A stretch of 16,358 nucleotides of DNA from Actinomycetota bacterium (lineage in GTDB: Bacteria; Actinomycetota; UBA4738; G016210805): assembly GCA_016210805.1 (NCBI GenBank), contig JACQTL010000088.1, forward strand, positions 1 to 16,358. The letters run 5' to 3'. The notes under the pieces were generated by a model. That model had not been told where the DNA came from and did not search any database. It was given only the letters and a program-made list of their open reading frames with translations. This document shows, piece by piece, positions 1 to 6,045 of this stretch (within the stretch, counting starts at the first letter, position 1; each line of letters begins with the position of its first letter). The position numbers were made by a program, and so were the translations under genes.

Positions 1-511
1 CCCGGACCAGGGCGAAGGGCAACAGGTCCACGCCCACCGGCTCCAGTCGCGCCGTCTCGGCCGTCTGGACGAGCGCGTTCACCATGGCCCGCTGCGCGGC
101 CACGAGGAGGACCCGGATCATCCGGCGTCCCTCCTGCTCGAACTCCTCCAGAGGGTCGAAGTCCAGCACTGCGTCCTCCACGGCGATGGGGATGAACTCC
201 TGGACCTGGTAGGCCAGCGAGTCGCGGAGCTCCTTCTCGGGGAGCCAGGGCAGCGCGACCTCACGGACGACCACGCGCTGGTTCCCCACGCCCATCACCA
301 CCTGCTTGGTCTTGAACCCGCCCCGGCGCCAGAGCTCGCGCACCGACTCGGCCACGGCGTCCGGGTTGCGGATCTCCCCGTTCTCCACGGCCCCCGGGGC
401 GACGGGCACCTGGGCGGCCCGGACCAGGACGGGGGCGTCCGCGCCCCCGGTCACCTCCGCGGCTCGCACCGCGGTGGCCCCGATGTCGAGCCCGATGCGG
501 CTCCGGCTCAC
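1..511 (-). CDS. pilM: PilM, type IV pilus assembly actin-like ATPase (N-terminal part; 3' end beyond window)
   Basis: Only the first 170 codons are present. The start is GTG at 511, sharing the 4-base GTGA overlap with the stop of the HTH gene, so the two are translationally coupled. The protein opens with RIGLDIGATAVRAAEV, the phosphate-1 loop of the FtsA/PilM actin-like fold. This is followed by the family-typical stretch around residues 78-110, which contains ALPWLPEKEL and YQVQEFIPI. In the family, PilM is a cytoplasmic protein that binds the N-terminus of PilN and couples the PilN/PilO inner-membrane complex to the motor ATPases and PilC. The ATP-binding C-terminal half lies beyond the left edge, where pilN and pilO would be the expected neighbours. 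The call is firm from motif spacing and from the pil gene context. Confidence 0.92.
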   Translation of the reverse strand, partial: MSRSRIGLDIGATAVRAAEVTGGADAPVLVRAAQVPVAPGAVENGEIRNPDAVAESVRELWRRGGFKTKQVVMGVGNQRVVVREVALPWLPEKELRDSLAYQVQEFIPIAVEDAVLDFDPLEEFEQEGRRMIRVLLVAAQRAMVNALVQTAETARLEPVGVDLLPFALVR

Positions 512-720
512 GATCCCTCGCCCTCCACCCGCACCGAGCGGTCCGACAGGTAGCCGTTCACGTCCGACTCCCTGATCCGGTAGTTCTTGCCCACCCGGAT
601 GGCCGGCAGCTGCCCGCTCTTGATGAGCCGGTACACGGTCATGTTCGACACGCGCATCGTGGCCGCCACCTCTCCGACGGTGAGCAAGCGGTCCCCCGCG
701 AAAGAGCGTCGCTTACCCAT
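508..720 (-). CDS. Small BldC/excisionase-type helix-turn-helix DNA-binding protein
   Basis: This 70-residue protein is essentially one winged HTH domain. Residues 12-58 (LLTVGEVAATMRVSNMTVYR, then RLIKSG, RVGKNYRIRESDVNGYL) match the MerR-like 'excisionase family' HTH pattern that includes BldC. The tail is short, acidic and Ser/Gly-containing. The start is ATG at 720, with a GGAGG ribosome binding site at 730-734 (9-base spacing). The stop overlaps the pilM start by 4 bases. Without a sensor or oligomerisation domain it is probably a DNA-binding protein that works by cooperative binding, as BldC does on direct repeats. Seven 9-base direct repeats lie directly before its own start codon, which makes autoregulation plausible. 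Being first in the HTH-pilM operon suggests a pilus regulator. It could instead act elsewhere in the genome; its targets cannot be seen here. Confidence 0.85.
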   Translation of the reverse strand: MGKRRSFAGDRLLTVGEVAATMRVSNMTVYRLIKSGQLPAIRVGKNYRIRESDVNGYLSDRSVRVEGEGS

Positions 721-783
721 CTCTCACAACCTCCACAAGTTCAACAGTTGCCTCAGCTGCCACATCTTCCACAACTTCCACAC
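712..783 (-). repeat. Seven (possibly eight) tandem 9-base direct repeats before the HTH start codon
   Basis: Read on the minus strand from 783 to 721, the sequence divides without gaps into GTGTGGAAG, TTGTGGAAG, ATGTGGCAG, CTGAGGCAA, CTGTTGAAC, TTGTGGAGG and TTGTGAGAG. The consensus is NTGTGGAAG; positions 2 and 3 (TG) are invariant in all seven. The start codon begins a weaker eighth unit, ATGGGTAAG (712-720). The unit containing TTGTGGAGG supplies the ribosome binding site of the HTH gene. In frame with the HTH start there is a TGA at 724-726, so the array is not an N-terminal extension of the HTH protein. It lies downstream of the proposed promoter, inside the transcribed leader. Confidence 0.85.
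724..783 (-). other. Possible 19-codon leader ORF (Trp/Leu-rich) within the 9-base repeats
   Basis: A GTG at 781-783 opens a short frame, MWKLWKMWQLRQLLNLWRL, which ends at a TGA three bases before the HTH start codon. GGGGAG at 787-792 could serve as a ribosome binding site, but the 3-base spacing is short. Four of the 19 codons are Trp (2, 5, 8, 17). The peptide would be cationic and amphipathic. The frame exists because the 9-base repeat is a multiple of three, so it may be coincidental. I regard it as an alternative reading of the repeats, not as an established gene. Confidence 0.2.
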
Positions 784-829
784 CTGCTCCCCGTACCTCC
801 CTTCCGCTCAGCCGTTCCGGGGGGAGCGC

Positions 830-858
830 AAAGTAACAGTGGCCACACTTCTTGTCAA
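830..858 (-). promoter_or_regulatory. Sigma-70-type promoter for the HTH-pilM operon
   Basis: On the minus strand TTGACA (853-858, a perfect -35) is followed after exactly 17 bases by TACTTT (830-835), which keeps the T, A and final T that matter most in the -10 element. Initiation would fall near 823, giving a leader of about 100 bases that contains all the 9-base repeats. The spacer contains the small palindrome GTGGCCAC. No other hexamer pair of this quality was noticed in the 721-968 gap. Confidence 0.6.
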
Positions 859-890
859 ACATCTCCCTCACGTACTTTCGGCACGTTAGG

Positions 891-914
891 GTGAATTACA
901 TATATGTAATTCAC
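891..914. promoter_or_regulatory. 24-base perfect AT-rich palindrome, probable operator
   Basis: Each half-site reads GTGAATTACATA, and the two halves join without a spacer into a perfect 24-base inverted repeat. It is strikingly AT-rich against the GC-rich surroundings. It lies between the pilD stop (969) and the proposed HTH-pilM promoter, centred about 80 bases upstream of the predicted start of transcription. That position suits an activator or repressor dimer. The half-site matches no operator I can name with confidence. As RNA it could also fold as a weak hairpin downstream of pilD. Confidence 0.6.
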
Positions 915-942
915 TCTTTCAACTCCTGCAACACCGAAGGTA

Positions 943-956
943 CCCCCGGCCGGGGG
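943..956 (-). terminator. GC-rich palindrome 12 bases past the pilD stop, possible weak terminator
   Basis: CCCCCGGCCGGGGG is a 14-base perfect palindrome, with further GG/CC pairs possible outside two mismatches. It begins shortly after the pilD stop codon on the minus strand. There is no following U-tract, so intrinsic termination would be inefficient. The location at the end of the minor-pilin/pilD unit is the main reason to consider it. Confidence 0.35.
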
Positions 957-968
957 GTCCATGCCTCC

Positions 969-1736
969 CTAGAGCAGGCGGAGGTAGGCGGAGGCGATCT
1001 CGGGTCCGACGAAGGCGGCCAGCACCGCGCCCGTGGCCAGGTACGGCCCGAACGGGATGGCCTGCTTGCGGCCGGCCCTGCCGAGCAGGAGGGCCAGCAC
1101 GGCCCCCACTCCCCCGAGCAGGACGCCGAGGGCCGCGGCGACGGCCACGTAGGAAAGGCCCAGCGATCCCAGGACCAGGCCGATGAGGGCGGCGAGCTTC
1201 ACGTCCCCCATCCCCATGCCGGCCGGCGACACGAACGCCACGACGAGGAGCGCTCCGCCGTAGGAGGCGAACCCGATCGCCGCCCGGACGGCGTCCACCT
1301 CCCCACCGGCCAGGTCGGCGACGGCCACGGCGAGCGCCGCCAGGAGGACCGACGGGTACACGATCCGGTTCGGCAGGATCCTGTGCCTGGCGTCGATCAC
1401 GCCGAGCGCCACCATGACTCCCAGGAAGGGAGCCACGATCGCGGCGGCGGGCTCCCCGTCGAGCTCCAGCGCCGCTCCGACGAAGAGCGCCGCCGTGGCC
1501 AGCTCGACCAGCGGGTACAGGGCGGAGATGGGGGCCCCGCATGCCCGGCACCGGCCCCGGAGGACCAGCCACGAGAGCAGGGGGACGTTGTCGCGGGCCC
1601 TGATCTCTACCCCGCAGCTCGGGCAGCGCGACCCGGGACGGATCAGGGACTCGCCCCGGGGGACCCTGTGCACGACCACCGTCAGGAAGCTCCCGAACGC
1701 GAGGCCGAGGATCCCGTAGAGGAAAAGACGCAGCAC
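969..1736 (-). CDS. pilD: Type IV prepilin peptidase / methyltransferase PilD (A24 family)
   Basis: This 255-residue polytopic membrane aspartic protease cleaves prepilin leaders and N-methylates the new N-terminus. The N-terminal cytoplasmic domain carries both CxxC pairs (C38/C41 and C63/C66) of the methyltransferase domain. The two catalytic aspartates are visible in VIDARHRILPN (D115) and in GMGDVK (D178). Hydrophobic segments fill the remainder. The length matches the family. The start is GTG at 1736; no good ribosome binding site precedes it, so translation may depend on coupling to the gene upstream. The 46-base gap to the PilX-like gene holds a small 6-bp-stem hairpin (1761-1775). PilD is expected to process PilA and the three minor prepilins just upstream. 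No sign of damage is seen. Confidence 0.95.
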   Translation of the reverse strand: MLRLFLYGILGLAFGSFLTVVVHRVPRGESLIRPGSRCPSCGVEIRARDNVPLLSWLVLRGRCRACGAPISALYPLVELATAALFVGAALELDGEPAAAIVAPFLGVMVALGVIDARHRILPNRIVYPSVLLAALAVAVADLAGGEVDAVRAAIGFASYGGALLVVAFVSPAGMGMGDVKLAALIGLVLGSLGLSYVAVAAALGVLLGGVGAVLALLLGRAGRKQAIPFGPYLATGAVLAAFVGPEIASAYLRLL

Positions 1737-1782
1737 GGTGGCCGGGAGTCTAGTGGAGGGCCGGGCGCCGCCCGGGGGGCTC

Positions 1783-3267
1783 CTACGGCGAGAGCTCTTC
1801 CCAGAGCGTCTGCTCGATGGAGCCGCCGAAGCCGGCCACCCGCTCGACCTCGGCGTTGTAGGTCACGTCGAACCCGTTCTTGAGGTCCATGCCCCCGGCC
1901 CAGAGGGCCCCCTCCCCCTCGTTGTCCTGGTTCTTGAAGGCCATCTTGCCGGTCGTGTAGAAGAGCGCGACCACCCCGTCGTCCGGCTCGTCCGGGTCGC
2001 CGCTGTCCAGCACCACCGAGTTCTTGCCGTAGATGCTGCAGTCGCCCCCCTGGTCCGAGCAGGTCGTGCCGGTGGGCGGGACGTAGAGGGACACGATGAC
2101 CAGCAGGGACCCCGGGCTGGCCGTGGTTGTGACCTCCCCGGTGTTCCCCAGGTCGATCGGGGCGTTGGTCACGATCGTGAGGTCCCCGCCCAGGGAGAGG
2201 CCCTCGAGGCTCACCTTGGTCGACTGGGACGGGTTCGTCTGCCAGATCGCGTAGGTGCCGCTCATGTTGACCTTGGACACCGTGGAGTTGAACGAGCTCA
2301 CCGCCGTCGTCGACGTGGTCGCGGGATCGCACGTGATGCCGGCCGGGAAGCAGGTCAGGGGGTCGTAGTTGGCCTCGTCGAAGACGAAGTCCGGAAGGCT
2401 CCGGGTCACCGGTGGCGCCGTCTTCGTGTAGGGCTGGGCGTTGGGGGTGCTCGTCGTGACGGCCCCGCAGGCCGTGGCGGTCCCCTGCACCGTCCCGCCG
2501 GAGACGTAGTACCCGTCCGGGGTGGGTGGGCAGCTCAGCTCGGTGGGGGCCGAGGCCGTGGCGTTGCCCTGCACGACGGAGGTGCCTCCGAGGGTGACGG
2601 GACCGCCGGCGTGGAGGTTGGCGTCGCTCGTGCAGCTCGAGCCCGACAGGGACTTGACGATCCGGGCGCCCTGCTCGACGACGATGCCCAGCGTGGCGTT
2701 GAGGATCGAGCCGCAGACGGTTGCGTTGTTCTTCACGGTGACCTGCTCGTTGGCGAAGACGTCCCCGATCACGGTCGCCCCGTTCTTGATCTCCAGGGTG
2801 GTCGCGGAGAAAAGGGCGTACTCGAAGGTCTGGGGCGGCTCCATTGTCATCCGGACCTTCCGGGCCTGGGCGTTCGACTGGCCGGAGAGGTAGGCCGCGG
2901 CGGTCGGATAGAACCCGTAGGCCGTGATCACCAGGTTCCCGCGGTTCTGCCTCTGCCAGGTGACCTGGTACTCCCCACCCGGGATCGTGCATCCGTCGGT
3001 CGAGGTGCCGTCGTAGGGACATCCGGTGTCCGCGGGGCCGGAGCTGAGGTCCGAGGACAGGTGGACCACGGCGTCGTTGAGCCCGGCCTCGGCCACGCCC
3101 AGGAGCTTCGTCCACCGGCCTCCGCGCTCGGACAGGCGGTTCACCGACTCCCCCGCCGAGAGGACCACGATCATGAGGAGGGACATCACCGCGAGGAGGG
3201 CCATCGCCGTCACGAGGGCGAACCCCGACTCGTCGCGGTGGACCTTGAGCATCGCGCGTCGTATCAC
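1783..3267 (-). CDS. Large PilX/GspK-like minor prepilin
   Basis: The 494-residue protein starts at GTG 3267, overlapping the stop of the PilW-like gene by 4 bases (GTGA), with GAGG five bases ahead. Residues 9-42 form a type III prepilin signal: basic leader, DESG-FALVT with predicted cleavage after G15, then a hydrophobic helix to about residue 37. Position +5 is Thr instead of Glu, as in PilX/GspK tip proteins. The next section (SERGGRWTKLLGVAEAGLNDAV) resembles the PilX N-terminal region. After that come about 400 residues rich in Thr, Ser, Gly, Asn and scattered Cys. They include repetitive short strands (around LEIKNGATVIGDVF and VTVKNNATVCGSI) that look like a beta-helix or bactofilin-like fold. 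It is probably a pilus-tip or initiation subunit. The domain assignment of the large C-terminal part is inference. Confidence 0.75.
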   Translation of the reverse strand: MIRRAMLKVHRDESGFALVTAMALLAVMSLLMIVVLSAGESVNRLSERGGRWTKLLGVAEAGLNDAVVHLSSDLSSGPADTGCPYDGTSTDGCTIPGGEYQVTWQRQNRGNLVITAYGFYPTAAAYLSGQSNAQARKVRMTMEPPQTFEYALFSATTLEIKNGATVIGDVFANEQVTVKNNATVCGSILNATLGIVVEQGARIVKSLSGSSCTSDANLHAGGPVTLGGTSVVQGNATASAPTELSCPPTPDGYYVSGGTVQGTATACGAVTTSTPNAQPYTKTAPPVTRSLPDFVFDEANYDPLTCFPAGITCDPATTSTTAVSSFNSTVSKVNMSGTYAIWQTNPSQSTKVSLEGLSLGGDLTIVTNAPIDLGNTGEVTTTASPGSLLVIVSLYVPPTGTTCSDQGGDCSIYGKNSVVLDSGDPDEPDDGVVALFYTTGKMAFKNQDNEGEGALWAGGMDLKNGFDVTYNAEVERVAGFGGSIEQTLWEELSP

Positions 3268-3773
3268 AGGTTCCTCATCTCCACCTGGCTCCCCAGGTTC
3301 AGGGTCCTGGTCCCGATGTCCACGGTGAACAGGATGTCGACCTCCTGCAGCGTTCCGTCCACGGTCGTGTAGGTGAACACCGAGGAAGTGGCCAGGTCCC
3401 CCAGCACGGGGACCTGGGTCCCCCCGTCCACCTGGCGGTAGAGGGTCGAGTCCACCACCTGGTAGTGGATGTGCTTCGCCACCCCGTTCACCAGCGTGTC
3501 CATCCCCAGGTAGTCGGCCTGCATCGTGTCGACGTTCGTGGCCTGCCGGATGTGCTTGGTCATCTGTTCCATGGCGATGCGCATGTCGTTCAGGTAGTCG
3601 CGACGGCCCTGGACGGTCTCGCTGTCCCGCAGCGTCCGGGCGAACACGGAGAGGAACGCCGCGGTGATGATCGACATCACCAGGAGCGTCACCGCCATCT
3701 CGATGATGGTGAAGCCGCCCTCCCCACGGAGGCGCGCCGCGCGTGGGCGGAGGAGGCCCCTAGACCGTGACAT
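3264..3773 (-). CDS. PilW/PulJ-like minor prepilin
   Basis: This 169-residue protein has a classical prepilin N-terminus: a basic leader of about 20 residues, then GG-FTIIEMAVTLL with cleavage after G20, Phe at +1 and Glu at +5 (E25), followed by a hydrophobic helix. The globular part resembles PulJ/PilW: an R-rich helix (RRDYLNDMRIAMEQMTKHIR) followed by beta strands ending in a LNLGSQVEMRNL edge. The ATG at 3773 lies inside the end of the preceding gene (14-base overlap), and its stop overlaps the next start, so the three minor prepilins are translationally coupled. The likely role is the initiation/tip complex of the pilus with the PilX-like and PKD-containing partners. Confidence 0.8.
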   Translation of the reverse strand: MSRSRGLLRPRAARLRGEGGFTIIEMAVTLLVMSIITAAFLSVFARTLRDSETVQGRRDYLNDMRIAMEQMTKHIRQATNVDTMQADYLGMDTLVNGVAKHIHYQVVDSTLYRQVDGGTQVPVLGDLATSSVFTYTTVDGTLQEVDILFTVDIGTRTLNLGSQVEMRNL

Positions 3774-5226
3774 GGTTGCTGTCCGCGCTCACGTTGCCGG
3801 CCAGGTCGATGGCGACTACGTAGTACTCGTAGACCGCGTGGTTGTCGTGGGGGTCGTCCAGGCACTTGTTGGGGAGCCCGTACACGAACTGGCAGGCGAT
3901 CTGGGTGAACGAGGTGGACGTCGTGGGCCGCCGGTACACGGCGTATCCGGCCAGGTCGCCATCGGTCACGACGTTCCACTGGAGCACTGCCGACTTCTTG
4001 TTCGGAGCCCGATCGACGGTGAGCCCCGTCGGGGCCGAGGGCGGCACGGAGTCGAGCAGGATCGTGTCGGAAACGGTGGCGCTGACGTTCCCGGCCGCGT
4101 CCCGGAAGCGGACGTGCACCGACTTCGTCCCGTCGCCGGACGGGACCGTGTAGATCGCCGACGTCGAGTAGGAGATGTAGGAGCCGAAGTTGGACCCGTC
4201 GTCGGAGAAGGCCATCTCGGTGACCCCGACGTCGTCGGTGGCCGACAGGTTCAGCGTCACCTTGGTGTCGCGGGTGTAGGTCGAGCCGTTGTTGATCGAG
4301 ACCGTCCCCACGGGAGCCTGGGTGTCGGGGCCCGCGGCACCCGGATCGCTCACGGTGACCTGACAGACGAGGGAGGCGTTCGAGGCGGTGGCCCCGTCGT
4401 CGTCGTGCACGGTGTTCGACACCGTGTACGTGCCGGCGGAGCCGTAGGTATGGCTGCGCTGGGTCCCCCCGTTCGTGAGGGTGTTGCCGTCGCCGAAGTC
4501 CCAGTCGACCTGCGCGATGGTGCCGTCGGTGTCCGAGGCCACCGCGGTGAAGTTGGCCTCCAGCCCGCCGGTGGTCGACGTGGGGCACGACACCGTGGGC
4601 GACAGGTTCGAGCCGGTGGCGCCGCTGCTCCCGAAGGTGATCACGCCCTGGGTGAAGAAGGATGAGATCTCGAGCTTCTGTGAGCGCGCGCCCCAGGTCC
4701 AGGTCACCACGACGGTCACCCGTTTGGTGTTCTCGGTCCCGGGGATCGTGGGGTCGTCGTACCAGGTCGCGTAGTCGTAGAGCTGGAACGTGGCGTTGCC
4801 CCGGGCCACCGTCGTCGGCCCGTGGATCAGGGCCGGGGAGGCCTGGCCGAAGATCAGCGGCTCCGCCGGGAGCGGCCCGGACCCGTCCGGGTCGAAGGAC
4901 GCCCCGTCGGCGGTGAGCCAGTAGTCGGGGTCGGACTCCTCGGCGGACTTCGTGAGGGGCCCGGCGTCGGCCAGGCCCACGTTGGTGAAGTTCAGGGCCC
5001 TGGCCACCTCGATCTCCTCGTTGGCCAGGCCCTCGGCGGTCTGCCGCTGGCGGGCCAGGGCGGTCTGGTCGAGCCCGTAGGTCAGGGCCTGGGCCACGGC
5101 GAACGCCCCGATGGCCAGGATCAGGCCGGCCATCAGCCCCTCGACCACCGACATGCCGGCCTCCTCCCGGTGGACCCGGGACAGCCGCCGGACCATGCGG
5201 TTCAGCACGAGGTGCACCCGTGACAC
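3760..5226 (-). CDS. PilV-like minor prepilin fused to PKD, Ig-like and FN3 domains
   Basis: A 488-residue protein begins with a prepilin signal: basic leader, then EEAG-MSVVEGLMAGLILAIG with predicted cleavage after G24, Met at +1 and Glu at +5 (E29), and a membrane helix to about residue 48. Residues 50-200 form a PilV-like globular part. A PKD domain follows (about 208-292; WDFGDG at 242-247, HTYGSAGTYTV at 259-269). Next is an Ig-like domain (about 302-392; ATDDVGVTEMAFS, FRDAAGNVS). Last is an FN3 domain (about 394-488; PSAPTGLTVD, AGYAVYRR, YYVVAIDLAGN). These domains are known for adhesion and surface display, so this is probably a tip-located adhesin exposed by the pilus. The start is GTG at 5226 with GGGGG about eight bases ahead; the next gene starts within its last 14 bases. 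Substrate unknown. Confidence 0.8.
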   Translation of the reverse strand: MSRVHLVLNRMVRRLSRVHREEAGMSVVEGLMAGLILAIGAFAVAQALTYGLDQTALARQRQTAEGLANEEIEVARALNFTNVGLADAGPLTKSAEESDPDYWLTADGASFDPDGSGPLPAEPLIFGQASPALIHGPTTVARGNATFQLYDYATWYDDPTIPGTENTKRVTVVVTWTWGARSQKLEISSFFTQGVITFGSSGATGSNLSPTVSCPTSTTGGLEANFTAVASDTDGTIAQVDWDFGDGNTLTNGGTQRSHTYGSAGTYTVSNTVHDDDGATASNASLVCQVTVSDPGAAGPDTQAPVGTVSINNGSTYTRDTKVTLNLSATDDVGVTEMAFSDDGSNFGSYISYSTSAIYTVPSGDGTKSVHVRFRDAAGNVSATVSDTILLDSVPPSAPTGLTVDRAPNKKSAVLQWNVVTDGDLAGYAVYRRPTTSTSFTQIACQFVYGLPNKCLDDPHDNHAVYEYYVVAIDLAGNVSADSNHVTV

Positions 5227-5329
5227 GCGGCATCCCCCTTCACGATCACCTCAGTAGGTATCGGATGAGGGAGGGCCCGGATTGAGCCCGTGGAGGCCGA
5301 GGCCCCCGCTCCCACCAGGGGAGATGCGA

Positions 5330-5359
5330 GAAGGGAGCGGCCCGGAGGCCGCTCCCTTC
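5330..5359 (-). terminator. Strong hairpin after pilA (terminator or attenuator)
   Basis: GAAGGGAGCGGCC (5330-5342) and its exact complement (5347-5359) form a 13-bp stem around a 4-base loop; a further CGC/GCG pairing is possible outside one bulged base. It begins 18 bases after the pilA stop. No U-tract follows, which is common for GC-rich actinobacterial hairpins. It probably protects the 3' end of the pilA message or reduces read-through into the minor prepilin genes. Confidence 0.7.
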
Positions 5360-5377
5360 CGCCTTGGCCGGCTCCCG

Positions 5378-5857
5378 CTAGAAGCTGGCGCCGGTGCACT
5401 CGGTCTCGGCGTCGATCGCCGCCACCGTGGCGCCCGAGCAGTACGTCGTGCCGCCCGCACCGTCGGTGCTCTCATGGATCCCGAAGAACGTCCCGGAGGC
5501 GCTCTCCGCCACCATATGCAGGTCCGTGGCGGAGGCCGTCACGATGTAGACGGTGCCGACCACCTCCGACCCGGCCGCGGGCAGCGTGTCCTCCCACGTC
5601 AGGGACGGCTCGGCCGCCTCGCCCTCGGTCTCGGTGAACGCAGCGAACGTGTCGCCGTCGGTGTAATACACCTTGCCGGCGGCGAGGGCGTTCCTGAGGT
5701 TCGACTGAGCCGCGCGGTCCTGGGCCCGCTCGCGCGCGCCGAGGAAGGTCGGGAGAGCGATGGCGATGAGGATACCGATGACCAGAACGACCACCATCAG
5801 CTCGATCAGCGTGAATCCGTCCTCCTCGTTGCGGCGGTCCATAAGCCGCTTGAGCAT
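5378..5857 (-). CDS. pilA: Major type IV pilin PilA
   Basis: The 159-residue prepilin has the canonical signal EEDG-FTLIELMVVVLVIGIL, cleaved after G14, with Phe at +1 and Glu at +5 (E19). The long hydrophobic N-terminal alpha helix continues as LPTFLGARERAQDRAAQSNLR, as in major pilins. The C-terminal half has beta-strand character, with two cysteines (C140 and C154) that could form the disulfide of the D-region. The start is ATG at 5857 (a GTG directly before it is possible), with a near-perfect AGGAGGTGA ribosome binding site at 5862-5870. Strong translation signals, hairpins on both sides and the size all fit the abundant fibre subunit. An apparent open frame upstream of the ATG runs over the noncoding leader and the pilC gene and was not used. 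Confidence 0.93.
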   Translation of the reverse strand: MLKRLMDRRNEEDGFTLIELMVVVLVIGILIAIALPTFLGARERAQDRAAQSNLRNALAAGKVYYTDGDTFAAFTETEGEAAEPSLTWEDTLPAAGSEVVGTVYIVTASATDLHMVAESASGTFFGIHESTDGAGGTTYCSGATVAAIDAETECTGASF

Positions 5858-5863
5858 CACGTC

Positions 5864-5879
5864 ACCTCCTTCTAGAGGT
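5864..5879 (-). promoter_or_regulatory. Small hairpin occluding the pilA ribosome binding site
   Basis: On the transcript ACCTC (5875-5879) pairs with GAGGT (5864-5868) across a 6-base loop, burying most of the GGAGG ribosome binding site of pilA. Five base pairs is weak, so its effect is uncertain. Together with the GC hairpin just upstream it could tune pilA translation. Confidence 0.35.
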
Positions 5880-5884
5880 TCCGG

Positions 5885-5903
5885 GCGCGCCACGGCGGCG
5901 CGC
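5885..5903 (-). promoter_or_regulatory. GC hairpin in the pilA leader
   Basis: GCGCGCC (5885-5891) and GGCGCGC (5897-5903) form a perfect 7-bp stem with a 5-base loop, 15 bases upstream of the pilA ribosome binding site. Such a stem in the leader of an abundant message may stabilise its 5' end or be part of a regulatory fold. No recognised riboswitch consensus was found. Confidence 0.4.
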
Positions 5904-6002
5904 TTCCCCTGAGGCTTCGGCACCGGCCCCGCCGACCTGATAGTCATCTGGGATGGTTTGGCCGGACGGCGTGCCCTACGCCGAACGGCCCACAGGCGGA
6001 GG

Positions 6003-6031
6003 GGGTGGGCGAGGACGAGCCTCGCCCACCC
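6003..6031 (-). terminator. Perfect 12-bp hairpin between pilC and pilA
   Basis: GGGTGGGCGAGG (6003-6014) and its exact complement (6020-6031) enclose a 5-base loop. It is the second of two hairpins downstream of pilC in the direction of transcription, and it lies about 145 bases before the pilA start. It probably ends or attenuates the pilB-pilT-pilC transcript. No U-tract follows. Confidence 0.65.
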
Positions 6032-6045
6032 GCGGGGGAAGGGGA

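Noticed and set aside
721..783. The 9-base repeats as an in-frame N-terminal extension of the HTH protein
   Set aside because: A TGA at 724-726 lies in the HTH frame directly before the ATG.
712..783. CRISPR-like array
   Set aside because: Units are 9 bases with no spacers; there are no cas genes in the window.
5950..5980. Sigma-54 promoter for pilA (GGCACG-N4-CGGC)
   Set aside because: The -12 GC is not in a TTGC context, and actinobacteria generally lack sigma-54.
5871..6000. c-di-GMP (GEMM-I type) riboswitch in the pilA leader
   Set aside because: GGCCAAACC and GCCGAAGCC faintly resemble GEMM consensus pieces and such switches can precede pil genes, but spacing is wrong and the GNRA loop and downstream receptor are not seen. 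An Infernal search would settle it.
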